A stretch of DNA of 64,000 nt from Ceratotherium simum simum (lineage: Eukaryota > Chordata > Mammalia > Perissodactyla > Rhinocerotidae), in the NCBI RefSeq assembly GCF_000283155.1, contig NW_004454181.1, positions 19,781,778 through 19,845,777 on the forward strand, written 5' to 3'. Below the pieces are notes generated by a model. It saw only the letters and a program-made list of their open reading frames with translations, ran no database searches and had not been told where the DNA came from. The translations under genes and the position numbers were made by a program. This document shows, piece after piece, positions 10,666-22,425 of this stretch. How positions within the stretch are numbered: the stretch's first letter is position 1; each line of letters begins with the position of its first letter.

Positions 10666-10925
10666 ATATTCTTTGTAAAGAGGTCTCCTGTTCTCTTAAT
10701 TTTAGACTAAGCATCCTTATATCAGACAACCATGATATGACTCAGCATTGTCTGCTCTCATCTTGTTGATCTTTTCCAGAACCAAGTGTGTTAGATCCAG
10801 TGTGTTAGATCCCTCTTACTATGGTGATCAGAGCAGAGCCCAACATTAGGGGCTGTTTGTCCAGCACAGGATAGAGAAGGACTATCATCCCTACTGTTCT
10901 TAATTCAGCTTTGTGATAGGAGTGG
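10666..10925. repeat. CR1/L3-type LINE remnant, right part
   Basis: Continues the element broken at 10395: 'agactaagcatccttatatc', 'ttgatcttttccagaaccaa', 'tggtgatcagagcagagccc' and 'gactatcatccctactgttc' are the expected next blocks. A 14-bp word, 'gtgttagatcc' with flanks, is duplicated near 10787-10812. Confidence 0.55.
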
Positions 10926-10934
10926 TATTAACAA

Positions 10935-11009
10935 TAACAGAAAATATATTAACTGCCTACTATATGTAGCTACTATGCTAAAGCTAAACTCTGTAAATAC
11001 ATTCATCTC
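10935..11009 (-). repeat. MIR SINE fragment (left part, split by ERE)
   Basis: Antisense MIR 3' half: 'aactgcctactatatgtagc', 'actatgctaaagctaaactc'. The ERE at 11010 interrupts it. Confidence 0.6.
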
Positions 11010-11209
11010 GGGGCCAGCCTGGTTGCCTAGTGGTTAAGTTCGCGCGCTCTGCTTCAGCAGCCCAGGTTTGAGGGTTTGGATCCCGGGTGTGGACCTACAC
11101 CACTTGTCAGCTATGCTGTGGCGGTGACCCACATACAAAACAGAGGAAGACTGGCACAGATGTTAGCTCAGGGCGAATCTTCTTTAGCAAAATAATGAAA
11201 ACAAAAACA
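11010..11209 (+). repeat. ERE SINE
   Basis: Classic ERE1-like copy: 'ggggccagcctggttgccta', A-box region 'gtggttaag', B-box 'ggtttggatccc', 'cagctatgctgtggcggtga', 'cagatgttagctcagggc'. Flanked by TCATCTC at 11003-11009 and 11210-11216. Confidence 0.93.
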
Positions 11210-11310
11210 TCATCTCTCATTCTTACGACAGCTGAGAGGTTGCATAGGGACATATCACTAAGGGACAAAGGAGACAGGATTCAAACAGATCCTCGGGCTT
11301 TGGAGGGGGC
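11210..11310 (-). repeat. MIR SINE fragment (right part)
   Basis: Resumes the MIR broken by the ERE: 'cttacgacagctgagaggtt', 'aaaggagacaggattcaaac' is the antisense MIR body and B-box region. Confidence 0.55.
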
Positions 11311-11790
11311 CCTCTTGTCTTCCTCTGTGCCGCCTCACCATACCCAGTGAATTTCCAAGGGATGACAGGGCCCCTGACTTTGGCAGTCAGGGCAAAACTG
11401 TACAGTGAGTGGCAAGCTCTGCAGCACTGGGTGGGAGAGTCTTCAGATCACAGCCTTATGGATTCACTGCTGCAATAGCCGTACTCTCTCTGATCTTTCT
11501 CCCCAAGTCTCTTGGGTTGGGCAAAGAAAACACTCTTGGGAAGAATGTAATAAAGCCCTGAAACCACTCAGAGGACCAAGCCTATTGCATTTCAAAGACC
11601 AAAAAGATGAGAAAGTTAGTATCAAGAATGCAGCACATTGGGCATTACCTTCTCCTGCCATCCAGGCATCAATGGATCCACGTTATGACTATTCTTCCTA
11701 TTACCGAATAGTTTGTGAAAATGACTGTAACCACCAATCAGCACTGAATGTCATCAGCAGGAGCCATTCAATGGATTAACAGCAGCCACA
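11311..11790. other. Unassigned stretch
   Basis: No repeat recognised. An open frame of about 124 codons (11405-11779, plus strand) shows no motif, signal peptide or membrane segment that I recognise and is of a length expected by chance. Confidence 0.4.
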
Positions 11791-11965
11791 GCTGACATTT
11801 ATTGAGCACTCACTCTGTGCCAGGCTCTCCGCTAGGTGCCGCGTGCTCATTCTCTCAATACGGCTTGTGCTAATCCAGTGAGTGAGTGACTATGATATTT
11901 CCCTTTCTTGGATGAGAAAGCTGAGACTCGGGCTGGTTATGTGGCTTGTCCCAGAGGTGGTGAAA
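11791..11965 (-). repeat. MIR SINE
   Basis: Antisense order: 'ctgacatttattgagcactc', 'tgtgccaggctctccgctag', 'gatgagaaagctgagactcg', 'gttatgtggcttgtcccaga'. Confidence 0.82.
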
Positions 11966-12289
11966 TTCTGAGTTGTCTGTTCTGATCTCCCTTGTAGCCA
12001 CAATTCCACCTTGGAGCTGTTTCTCGTCTACACAGTTCCCATTTTTCTCTGACTAGATGTCCAGGAGTAATCTTCGCTCCACACACATTCCACTGCCACC
12101 ACCATGATGAAGGAAGTGGCAGATGGAAACAGGGGGCCCTGGCAGGGCTCTGGAGGATGGTGGCCCTTCTTGTGAGGGAGGACTCGATCACCACCCCATA
12201 AACCTCACAGAAAATTCTTAAGGAAGGACTTGGCTCTCCCAGAAGAAAAGGAGGCCAAATATTAGTGAACACAACTCCATAGTCACAGA
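11966..12289. other. Unassigned stretch
   Basis: No gene or repeat family recognised. The long minus-strand open frame across 11937-12317 overlaps MIR sequence at both ends and is not gene-like. Confidence 0.4.
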
Positions 12290-12480
12290 AAGTATATACT
12301 TTACAAAACACTGCCATGGTTATTAAATTATTAAATTCTCACAACTGCCCTGTGAAGAGGGGACTGTCATCATCACTGTTTTATAAATGGGAACCTGAGA
12401 GCGTGAGGACAGTTGAGGGGTTTATTCCAGGCTCCTCAGCCAGAATGAGGCAGGCACAGGACATGAGCTTTGAAATCTTT
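12290..12480 (-). repeat. MIR SINE
   Basis: Antisense MIR: 'tatactttacaaaacactgc', 'ctcacaactgccctgtgaag', 'ttttataaatgggaacctga', and a decayed box near 'ttattccaggctcctcagcc'. Confidence 0.72.
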
Positions 12481-12965
12481 GCTTATTTTTTTTCCTTTGG
12501 TAGCTTACTTTTTTAGCTTTTAATTTCAAATGGAAATATATGTAAGTAAAAGCTTTAACATGTGAGGGAAAAAAAAGAAACTATAAATAAGCAAAAAAGA
12601 AAAAATTGTAAAACCACCCAAATCTCCCATTCTAAGACAACCTCTACTAACATTTTGGTATATTTCCTTTCAGACATTTTTTTTTCAAAATACATTCACT
12701 TTGTATTTTTTTTTTTTTAAGAAAGAGATATACACATTATTTCATGGCCCATTTTTATTTCTCCACAATATATTATGTATGTGTTTCCATGTTAGCTTTT
12801 ATGGTGCTGTATGTATAACCACGTTTCATGGCCCATTCTATCCCACTGTTCCAATCTCTTAAAGTTAAACAAGCGGGCCCTGTTCTTTCACTTTGTGCTC
12901 TATCTCCAAGGCCATTTAGGGAGTGATGGGCCAAATAAAACAACATAAAAAGCAAAACTTTTTCA
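12481..12965. repeat. Mammalian L1-type 3' region fragment
   Basis: T-rich, with words typical of the non-coding tail of old L1M elements: 'taacattttggtatatttcc', 'ttcagacatttttttttc', 'tatgtgtttccatgttagct'. The copy at 33430-33795 has the same layout. Subfamily and strand not assigned. Confidence 0.5.
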
Positions 12966-13203
12966 GGGCCAGCCTGGTGGTGTAGTGGTTAAGTTCACGC
13001 GCTCCGCTTCAGTGGCCTGGGGTTCGCAGGTTCGGATCCTGGGTGCGGACCTACACACTGCTTGTCAAGCCATGCTGTGGTGGCATCCCATATAAAGTAA
13101 AGGAACATGGGCACAGATGTTAGCCCAGGGCCAAGCTTCCTCAGCAAAAAGAGGAGGATTGGCAACAGGTGTTAGCTCAGGGCTAATCTTCCTCACAAAA
13201 AAA
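12966..13203 (+). repeat. ERE SINE
   Basis: Well-preserved short-form ERE: 'gggccagcctggtggtgtag', B-box 'ggttcggatcc', 'caagccatgctgtggtggca', and two 'gatgttagc…' / 'ggtgttagctcagggctaat' units. Flanks share a near-identical AAAAGCAAAA(C)TTTTTC (about 12948-12964 and 13201-13216), differing by one base. Confidence 0.95.
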
Positions 13204-13216
13204 AGCAAAATTTTTC

Positions 13217-15189
13217 TTTCCAATAGTCTCAGTAAGAACCTTAAACCTCCTTCCTCCCGTTGCCCCAAGTCCCACCTGAACACAAGACAGCCAGGAGTGT
13301 AGGATAGCTCCAAGCTGGAATGTACTATGAATTCAGAGAAGCATCTTAAACTCAATCTAAGCTCAGAAATCACAAAGGGTTTCCTATTGCCTTCTTTGGG
13401 AGGGGTTTCATGTTGGATAAGACAAAGAAAGGGCTAATGTTACCGTGTTCTGACCACTCTGATAAGGGTGAGGTCTGCAGTCTTAACTCTTCCCCCTAAG
13501 CTTTTGTGGTGGGCAAGGAGAGAATCCCACCTGCTGGCTCAGACTCTCCCCAGATGAGAAAATGCACCCCGCCATTGACAGAAGACCTTTCCCAAGCTCT
13601 CCCCTTACCAGGCATTGTCACAGTTTTAACCAGATAACTCTCTGTGTATACATCCAGGCCCCACTAGCTGCCCCAGGGTAATATATGTCCTTAGAATACA
13701 AAATACCTACTTTGGAGGCTTGTCATTCTCTGCCAGATCAGGTGAAGTTTTCTCTTTAAATAAGGAAATAAGAAATAGAAAAAAAAAAAGAGGTGGAGAG
13801 AGATGAGATCAGTGGGTTAAGTACGTATGGGGAATGTTGTAAATGAATTAGCCATGGATACTTGCTTAGCGCTGTGTTGTGGCTTCCATTTCTAGGCAAC
13901 ATATTCATTTATCCCCATCCTTTGCATGTATGAGACAGAATTTCCAAGTGAAGTACCCTTCTAGCTTTGAATCCATGCCAACAATCAAAGGTATACAACA
14001 GGACTGCTGAAAGCAAGAGAAGGGCTGATGGAATCTTAATAGCTCTGGGAACTCACTCACTCACTCCTCTCCTTGGAGCCCTATTAATAGTACAGTTGGT
14101 AACATCAAATGATTTTGATTCCCTTTTCCACAACTGCTATTTTGGCTCCTTTGCCATCTTCAAACTATAGTTCCCGTGGTAATTATTACATTTCCTTTAT
14201 TTCCAGCGTCACCTCATTTTCAAAGGAAAAAAAATCATACAACACAGCTAAAGGAGCCAAAATAGAACAATTTGTTGTATTAAGCAAATATTTATTTGCA
14301 TAATTGTGACTCTCATTTTTATATCAGCACTGCAGCAAAGCCAACAGCGTTCAGTTCAGAAGGACATAGTTTGCAAGACCTTATGTCTCACTGGGGATCA
14401 GCCAGGGGGGTAAATAGCAACCAACTTTCTCTCCAAGGCCCATGTCCAATTGCTAGTAAGGAATTTTCCCTACTACACCACTGCCCTTCACCTTATTCCT
14501 TCAGGAAAAATTTTTAACATATCTTATCGATTAAATTTTATCCTGGCATTTAAGATAAAACTTTGATATAAGGTTAAAAACAAACTGGAAACCAGAATGT
14601 GAGAACTTTTTGTTTTTTTGGAAAATGGATATCCAAAAATGGCCTCAATTTATTCTAAAAGAGATCAACTATCTCTCTTAATAATTTCTGGAAAAAAAGA
14701 AAAAAACCCGGTAAATCCAAAGAATTCTGCGTTTGTTTAGAGAGGGTCTTGTTATGTTACTGTTTGAGCCTCACTACCACACAGAATCACACAGGAGGTA
14801 GGTCTGTCCTAGGTCCCTTGAATGGGAGTTTACGGTAAGACAGTCTCAGAGCATAAAGTCTAAAGGGATGTATGTTAGTTTATGTGAAGTTGAATAACCT
14901 TTGTAGTTAAAACTTATAAAACATTTATTATACCTTAACTCAATCTAAGCTGCCATAGATAATACTATAACGAGTGATTTTGTCCTTTTATAGAAAAAAA
15001 TTTCAAGATCATTTCGTGTTAGTGGGCACACGAAAAATCATACTGCCTAAACTGAGAACCAGTGTTTTCTCAACTAGAGAATCTACAGCTTTCTGATCCA
15101 GGTTCTTGGTCATTTATGGAAAAATATCTGATATCAGAGGTAACCCCGAGACTGCGTCTTTCATGATTCAAGCACACAACTATGTAATT
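13217..15189. other. Unassigned, repeat-poor stretch
   Basis: About 2 kb with no recognised gene or interspersed repeat. It holds the inverted repeat at 14137-14265 and homopolymer-A runs near 13780 and 14229. Candidate unique non-coding DNA. Confidence 0.4.
14137..14265. repeat. 16-bp perfect inverted repeat
   Basis: CTATTTTGGCTCCTTT at 14137-14152 is exactly complementary to AAAGGAGCCAAAATAG at 14250-14265, with a 97-bp spacer. Weaker complementarity continues outward around 'ccacaactg' and 'aatttgttg'. It could be a remnant of a foldback element. No family recognised. Confidence 0.75.
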
Positions 15190-15430
15190 TGAAGAGCTTA
15201 GCTGTTTACGACATGGGCTGTGTAGTCAGATCTGGGGGGAAATCCCAGCTGTGTGACTTGGGGTATGTAACCTGACCTCTGGGAGCATCACTTTCCTCAC
15301 CTGTAGAAGAGAGATCAGGAAAACGTCCATCACCCTGGACATTTGCTGTGACTCTTAAAGAGATAAAATAATATGAAGTGCTTAGCAGGGTTCTCAGCAC
15401 ATAAGTGTCAGCCAACAGTATTCATTGTTA
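15190..15430 (+). repeat. MIR SINE
   Basis: Near-complete MIR: 'gacatgggctgtgtagtcag', 'cccagctgtgtgacttgggg', 'tttcctcacctgtagaagag', 'atgaagtgcttagcagggtt', 'ctcagcacataagtgtc'. Confidence 0.88.
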
Positions 15431-18400
15431 ATTTGTGTGCTAAATTGCAAAAAGACTCACTTCTCAGCATTTGGGAAGGCAACATCGTAAATGAGAAATC
15501 CAGGGACCGGGTTGGAGAAAGGAGGTGCTGGGTAAGGGGTAGGAGGGTTTGGTGATGTAGAAATCCATTTTAATTGCAATTTGAAACTAGAATCTTGACC
15601 TCTCAAAGTGGCAGCATGATCTTTTGTCATCAGAGCCTCCATTAGTCAAAAATGGGACTTGAAAGTAAGGTAGTTTCTTTCAAATTATCCACTAGTATAC
15701 CATGGGGATCTTTTTCTTCTCCTCTAGAATCTTTTGCTAAGGTCACAGAGTTTATGGTTCCCATAATGCACATGTACAGTATCTATTTCATTTCATTTGC
15801 TATTAACACTTACAGTTTCACTTACTTCAACACAGCTGGATAAAAAGAATTGAAATCAACCATCTATGGTGGAATTGGAAGGTAGCTATTAGCAGTTTTA
15901 TTTGCAAACCCACCCTACTCTTGCTTATCTTGTGTCATGGCACAAATTTCATTCAATACACAATTATTAAGCATATATTCACGCCAAGCACAGTCACTAT
16001 GCTTTCCCCAGCAAATCCGTTTCTTGTACTGGCATTGATGCACTCCAGTGTCACATAAGGGTGTAAAAGACTTTTGTAAAAATAAGCCAAGTAAACAACA
16101 ATGAAAAAAGATCCCCATCTCTGTTAGTAAAAATTTAAACTTTAAATTTTCTTAACCACGATAAGTGAAATAATTGGCAACTTTTTCTAGTGTTGGGTTT
16201 TATGGTGCCGGAACTTTGTATTACAATCAAATTGTTTTTGGAGACTGGTATCTACATAAGAAGGACCTAAATGAGTTCTAGTCGCAGAGAGCCATCTACC
16301 TAAGCTAGCTTGAACAAAGGAGAGTGACCTGTTTCTGGGCCTCACACGGATTGGAAATGGAAAACCATCCATTTGTGAGGCATCCACACTTACCATGTTT
16401 CTCCTTCTGGGAACAAGTCATCTTATATCCTTTTCTCTGTGCAACTGATCAAACTTCCCTCTTCTTTGGGCAGATTGGCTTTCTCTGCTAATCCTCTAGC
16501 TTACAACTGGCTGAAAAAGGCCACCACATTCCCATCTGAATGTGACCTTTCAATTTAGGGACCTGCCATTGTCTGATCGCGGGCACTGGGCCTCTTAGTT
16601 CAGATTTTTAAGGGAAAGAGAGAATTGGATTAGTCATCACCTAATCCATGGCCTGGCTCCCCTGGGGCATGAGTCTACGTCTGCTCTAACCCGCTGTAAC
16701 GGGGGAGAGGGAACATGGTACAAACCTGGTGGCCTAGACTCAGAACTCACAAATATGTCATAATGAAGCCTCTGAATCAAGTTTCTTGCTTCCTCTCTCA
16801 ACAGAAAGAATACTCATTGGCAGTGAGAACTCATGATGTAACTCTTCAAACTACTTTTAGAAATTAAAATCAAAATAACCTGATGCTTCTTTGGAAGGCT
16901 TGTGTTCCAGATGCATTTAAAATTCTCCTATTTCTTTCCATTCTGATTCTTTCTAAATTAAATTCCTTTAAACAGGTATCCTCTATTGGTTTCTTGAGGG
17001 TGCTCATTTGTGTCAGAGTACACACATAGGGAAATTACATTAACAATCATATGGAGAAAAATATTATCTTGCACGTGACTGGAAATTCTCGTTTGAATCT
17101 AGTTTTATTTTATACATGCTAAAATTTTGGATGAGCTAATGAACATACAGCTTATATAACTGCTTAACTACTCATGCTGAATAAAAATTGCCAACACGCA
17201 CAATATCCCACTGTCGAGCATTAATTTTGAAAATTGTTCCAGAAATAATATTTTCAGGACTCTCCCTCTGAGATGGGGCCAAAAAAGTCCTGTACATCTT
17301 TCAATGTATAGCTAACTGCCTAGGGCTATATCAAGCTCATTGTTTATTTGGACAAAGCTTTTCACTTTCATAAGTTTCTCCTTCCCTGTGCAGGAGGGAG
17401 AAACCAGGAGTGGGGAGTGGGGGTAGGATGGGGTGGGACGCAAGGCCCATTTTGAAATGTATGAGAGTTGGATACTCCCAAAATTCCAGCAAGATTACAC
17501 ACACAAAAAATCTCATCTGGTAAATATTACATTCTGTTTTTGTCTTTGCTTTAGTTTTTACACAACTTGACAGTTTGTGGTATTGTGCCACATTTCAGAG
17601 CTAAGGTTTACAAACATCTGGCTCATGGGCAACATTCCATTCCCCACGGCCCCCAGTGTCTCTGGGATAAAGTGTTTGCAACATACCAACCGAGGTGGAA
17701 AACGAGAGTTTTCCTAGAGAACAATGGGGGCAAGCAAGGCATTTTGCTTCACAGGATTTCTCTGAGGGAAGTCAGGCCTTGGAAAGTTAACCCACTTGCT
17801 GCCAGTGACATGAACTTTGGACAGTTAGGAATCCTTGGGCGTCTCTACTGAGTGGCCAGTTAAGTGGATCCCTTTATGTCCATGGAGACATGAGAACTTA
17901 CTCAATAAATCATCATAACAATGTAGTAATGCACACTTTCAGTCGTTTTAATGGAGTACTTTCAATCCCCCTCCCACCCTGGATTATGTTCACCTAGGAA
18001 TAAGAAAATATTTCCCTCTTTTGTAGTTTTCATGGAGGAAGGGGTAACAAGATCACACATATTAGCTAAAGTACGTGGAATAATGCCTGGCCCTTTGTGA
18101 GAGCTACTTAAGTTTTTCCTTTCATCATTGGTCTTATTTCTATGTTGTGCATCAATGTATACAGAGAAAAATTACTTTTAAATGGGCAGATTTTTGATGT
18201 TTAATTATAATAATTGATATGCCATCTTTCTCTGTCTCTCTTTTTATCTTTTCTTTTCTTCTTGTTTAAATGCTACAGTAGGATATTAGTATATTGTCCA
18301 AAGCAAGAAATTCTACTGTTATTGTAACTCTTTTTTAATGAAAATGTCAACACTGAAGACTTGATTTGGAGTGCTTCCTAACAACTCTAGTTCCTAAGAA

Positions 18401-19204
18401 ACAAACACCAAGCTTTTTGTATCATATAAGACATTGCAAAAGGATTGTCATCGTTCCCTGGAGGGATTACCCAGAGCTCGTGCTTATTAACCTAGGTGGG
18501 GGGAGGTCCATAGATTCTTAGGACCGTCCATTTAGTCCCTGCAACTGCGTGCAAATTCATGTGTATGTACAGGCATGCATTTTTCTAGAAAGAGGACCAA
18601 TAGCTTGCATCAGATCAGATCATAAAACATAAAAGATTAATAACTAGTTATATCAGAGGAGTGAAGCTAGCCAGGGTAGGGAAGAGTTCTGTGTGAAATT
18701 ATGAAGGAAGCAAAGTCTGTCTCCTCTAGACATGCCCTTTTCTCACCTCAATATTGTCCTTTATCCTTCCCCAAATACCAAGTACCCAAATGCAATCTTT
18801 CCCCACTTCCCTATGAAAACCTAATCTTGATTCCTAATTCACTCTGAAAATGTACACAACAGAAAATGTCTATAAAAGCTTTCTTTTTGGAGATTGAAGT
18901 CTTCAGCTGGTGAGAAAAAAGAGGAAACCAGACTCTCAGACCCCACCAGCTGGTGAGTGCTTCAGGCTTGTATAGTTTCTGTTTACAATCAGCCTGTCTC
19001 AGCGTCACTAAAGAGATGTGAAAATGGTCTTCCTCTAGGCAAACGTGGGAGGTGATTCATAGAGCCTTCAGCTAAGTAAGTCATTCACAAATAGCTCTTT
19101 AGCATCAGCTCTGTGTAACATGGTACTGGTGGTCATGAGGGGAGAAGAAGGCAGCTCTGGTCAGGAAGAATCTAGCACCCTTGATGGAACAATGTGAATT
19201 GATA
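15431..19204. other. Long repeat-poor stretch
   Basis: About 3.8 kb in which I recognise no gene and at most a few very short old-repeat words (L2-like near 15940-16000, MIR-like near 18075-18120). It contains the AT palindrome at 16130-16150. All open frames are short and unremarkable. Confidence 0.4.
16130..16150. repeat. Perfect AT-rich palindrome
   Basis: AAAATTTAAA (16130-16139), a single C, then its exact reverse complement TTTAAATTTT (16141-16150). Confidence 0.9.
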
Positions 19205-19290
19205 TCTCCAAACAAATGGAAAAGAGTACATGGTTATTGAGCACTTACTGGTGCCAAGCAGGGTACCAGACACACTGATGGTGTAGAGTA
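19205..19290 (-). repeat. MIR SINE, outer copy, left part
   Basis: Antisense MIR 3' region 'tggttattgagcacttactg', 'gtgccaagcagggtaccaga', cut by the plus-strand MIR that follows. Confidence 0.7.
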
Positions 19291-19291
19291 A

Positions 19292-19545
19292 TTGGTCAGG
19301 AGTGTAGGCTTTGTAGTCAGGCAGAACTGGGGTCAAACTCTCACTCTACCGCTTGATGAAAGAGGAACCTTGGGCAAGTTACATAACAGCCCAAAGCCTT
19401 AGAGTCCTCATTTGTAAAATGAACATGGTTTGTAGTACTTTCCTCATAGGATAATTTTCAAGATTAAATAGGAAAGCATGTACATCAAAGGCATGGTATG
19501 GTGTCTGGTACACAGTAGAAATTAGATAAATTTTAGCCATAACTG
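19292..19545 (+). repeat. MIR SINE nested in another MIR
   Basis: Nearly full MIR: 'aggagtgtaggctttgtagt', 'ccttgggcaagttacataac', 'cctcatttgtaaaatgaaca', 'ggtgtctggtacacagtaga'. It lies between two halves of an antisense MIR. Confidence 0.88.
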
Positions 19546-19690
19546 ATTCTCTCCCTGAATCCTCATAACAACTCTAGGTGGTAGGTAGTAGCCTTCCCAT
19601 TTTGCAGATGGGGAGACTGATGTTAGGAGGGGGAAAGAACATGATAGCAGTCACATGGGCTAGAAGTGGCAGGGATGGCCTCTTTTCACT
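19546..19690 (-). repeat. MIR SINE, outer copy, right part
   Basis: Resumes in the expected place: 'cctcataacaactctaggtg', 'ccattttgcagatggggaga', then a decayed 'agtcacatgggctagaagtg'. Confidence 0.7.
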
Positions 19691-20719
19691 GTATAAGAAA
19701 TTTCTTTAACGTAGTACAGATATCATTGATCTAATGGAAGGTTAATTTGGATAGTAAATGGAAAGAATAGTTATGCATTTATACTAACGCAAGTAGAAGA
19801 ATAAAACTACTACCAATCTCATGTCCCATAGGTTTAAGATGAAACTAAGTATAAAAAAATTGTTGATTTTAAAATAATATTAAATCACTAATAATAGAGA
19901 TGAGACAGTGAAATGGCTAAAATTATGGATGTGATTTATAGAAATAGAGGAGAAGAGAACTATCCACTCATTAATGTACAACAGGAAAAAGATTTTTAAA
20001 AAAGGGTACAAGATTAAGATTCAGACCTAAGAACTGAAAGATACACATTTTTAATTCATCCTAGAATTTCAATATAACTTGCCAACACATCCTTGCTACA
20101 GCTGTTACAGATCTGATTATGGCGTTTTCCTGTGACTCAAGCAGTTAGTTCCTTCCAGAGAATGTTTGCACTCCACATAACCCAGCTAATACCCCAGTGA
20201 GGAAACCACCATTAACAATTCTGATGACAAGAAGCTTATCAAAAGGAGGCTGGGACCAGGAGGGCATATGGGGGACACAAGGTAGAGACCATAAGGGAAG
20301 AAAAGGAATGGTGCACCCCATTTTAATCACAATGTTCCCTTAGTAAATCCACTAGACCACATAAAGTAGCACCTGGTACCAATTTCAATGCTATGAAATA
20401 TTACCCATAAATGATGATGTTTCCAACCCATTTTACTGTTGATTTCTTATAAAATATCTTTCTCCTCCTTCTTTCAGGATTTTGTCATGCAGCCCTAAGC
20501 TCTGGTGCTGGAGAAACAAAAAAGTAGTAGTGTTGTTGATGTCCCCTTCTTACTTGCCTTGCTTTCTCATTACTCCCGAAGGGAAATACTAAGACTTCCA
20601 AGAGAGGGATGGGGGGAAAGTCTGTATAAAGAAGCCCAGGTTAGCCAATAAGACTGGGCAAACAATACCATAAACATAGAGGTCTCATATAGTAACAAGA
20701 GAATGAGTGTGAGGACCAG
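19691..20719. other. Unassigned AT-rich stretch
   Basis: No gene or repeat recognised. Minus-strand open frames at 20145-20330 and 20570-20764 are short and motif-free. Confidence 0.4.
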
Positions 20720-20925
20720 ATGGCAGTAGGTTCTAATCTTATCTGCATTTCCAGGCTGAGTCACCTTGAAGAAGACATTTAAATTTTCTGAGCTTAAATT
20801 TCTTCATTTAAAAAATAAAGATACCACCAAATACCCCAATGTTGTCATGAAGATTAAATAAGCACCAGGTTGGTAAAGAACCTATTATACAGTCGTGCTC
20901 AACAAGATTTAGGCTATTTCCTTTC
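20720..20925 (+). repeat. MIR SINE, decayed
   Basis: MIR order survives: 'ctgagtcaccttgaagaaga', 'tctgagcttaaatttcttca', 'gtcatgaagattaaataagc', 'cagtcgtgctcaacaag'. Confidence 0.68.
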
Positions 20926-21589
20926 TCCCTCTTGTCATGTCAATGTCTTGTACCATAAGAGTTGTTATCCTGTCTCCATTTCCTGGTAGTAGATGGGAAG
21001 ATTCTAATCTAATTCCAAATGTTTTCTTCCCGCATCAGGCACTTTGGCTAAGACCCATTTCCAAATCCCTGTCTTTGAAAGTTTCCTATCTGAAAACTGT
21101 CAACACAGGCTTGTGAAATGTTAGCCAAGATCTGCTTTCGTGCAAGAGCAAGGTCTCACCATATCCAGGGAGATGAGCTTTTCCACTGGAGGTGCCAAAG
21201 GGCTGTGCTCCTCCCATAAAACTCATCCAACTTTGGGAAAGTCATAGCTAACACACTTCGTTGGAGCACTTTTATTTTCATTTCATGAGAACAGAATTTA
21301 TAATTTCTTTCAACATTCCCTTCCTTCTCTTCTCCCTGAGTATGTATCTATTTTTTTGGCTTCTTAGCACCACCGGAAGATCCCATGCTTCTAGCAAATA
21401 ATTTCTGAACATTTTAATATCAGTTGGTGGCCTATCCCTCCCATTAGGAGATTTGGTAATATTTAGAGTCCAGTTGAAGGTTTACAAAAATAAAACATTC
21501 CATCACCTTAGGCAAAGTTTATGCTGGTATTCCAAGGGTAGGAGATACCAGGTGACATGAGAAGGATCTAGTCTATTTATCTTCATCTC
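20926..21589. other. Unassigned stretch
   Basis: No gene or repeat family recognised. Confidence 0.35.
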
Positions 21590-22179
21590 TCCTTACACCA
21601 TTGTAATCCAAGCTACCTTCTTCTTTTGCCTTGATCTTTAAAATGGTCACATAAGCAGTCTCATCACATCTATTTTCTGGCACCTCTCTAATCCATTTTC
21701 TAAGGTGCAGCCAAAGTACCCATTTCAAACACAAATTAAATACGAGGTTCCCACCTGTTTGAAATCCTTCAGTGAATTCTTATTCCCAGATAGATAAAGA
21801 CTAAAATCTTTAACACGGCTTGAAGGACCATTTATAGCTCTTCTGCTCCATTCTTTCCTAGCCTACCACTCCCTACCTGCACTCCTGCAACTTGGTATGT
21901 GCTCTTCCCTCAGTCTGGGATGATCACCTCCCTGTTACGTAGCTAATGCTTACAGATTATGTAGCACACAGATGTAATACTCAGGTTCAGGACAGATTCT
22001 TTTGTGATTACGCCCTCACATTCCTTTCCTATATACGCTTATCTTAATTTGTAATTACTGTATACAATCATTAGCATAATTATTTCATTAATTTCTCTCA
22101 ATAGAATCTAAGCAAGAACTTTAACAAGTTGTTCATCACTGTATCTCCAGGGCCTTGTTCAGGGCCAGGGACATAGTAG
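21590..22179 (+). repeat. LINE-2 3' region (left part, split by MIR)
   Basis: Sense L2 over about 590 bp: 'tgtttgaaatccttcagtga', 'agataaagactaaaatcttt', 'ggcttgaaggaccatttata', 'gcctaccactccctacctgc', 'ctgtatctccagggccttgt'. A MIR interrupts the final bases of the element. Confidence 0.87.
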
Positions 22180-22425
22180 TAATACTAACAACAGCCATTA
22201 TTAACCAGTTCTAAGCACTTTTAGAAGTTAACTCTTAATTTTCACAATAACCCGTGAAGAAGGTATTGTTATCCTCCTTTGACTAATGGAGAAACTGAAA
22301 TACAGAGAGGTTAAGTAAGCTGCCCCAAAGCTCCACAGCTAATAAGTGGGACATCTGGGTCTTGAATCCAGGTAATTTGGTTCCAGAGTCCATGCTTTTA
22401 ACCGTTACACCAATCTACTTCTAGA
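22180..22425 (-). repeat. MIR SINE inserted in L2
   Basis: Antisense MIR: 'ttctaagcacttttagaagt', 'cacaataacccgtgaagaag', 'actaatggagaaactgaaat', 'tccagagtccatgcttttaa', 'ccgttacacc'. Flanked by ATAGTAG at 22173-22179 and 22426-22432, consistent with a surviving TSD. Confidence 0.9.

Noticed and set aside
11087..11350. Plus-strand 87-codon frame
   Set aside because: It runs through an ERE SINE into MIR sequence, so it is repeat-derived.
11405..11779. 124-codon open frame as a possible small gene
   Set aside because: No domain, signal peptide or membrane segment recognised, and no splice or promoter context. A frame of this length is expected by chance in 64 kb.
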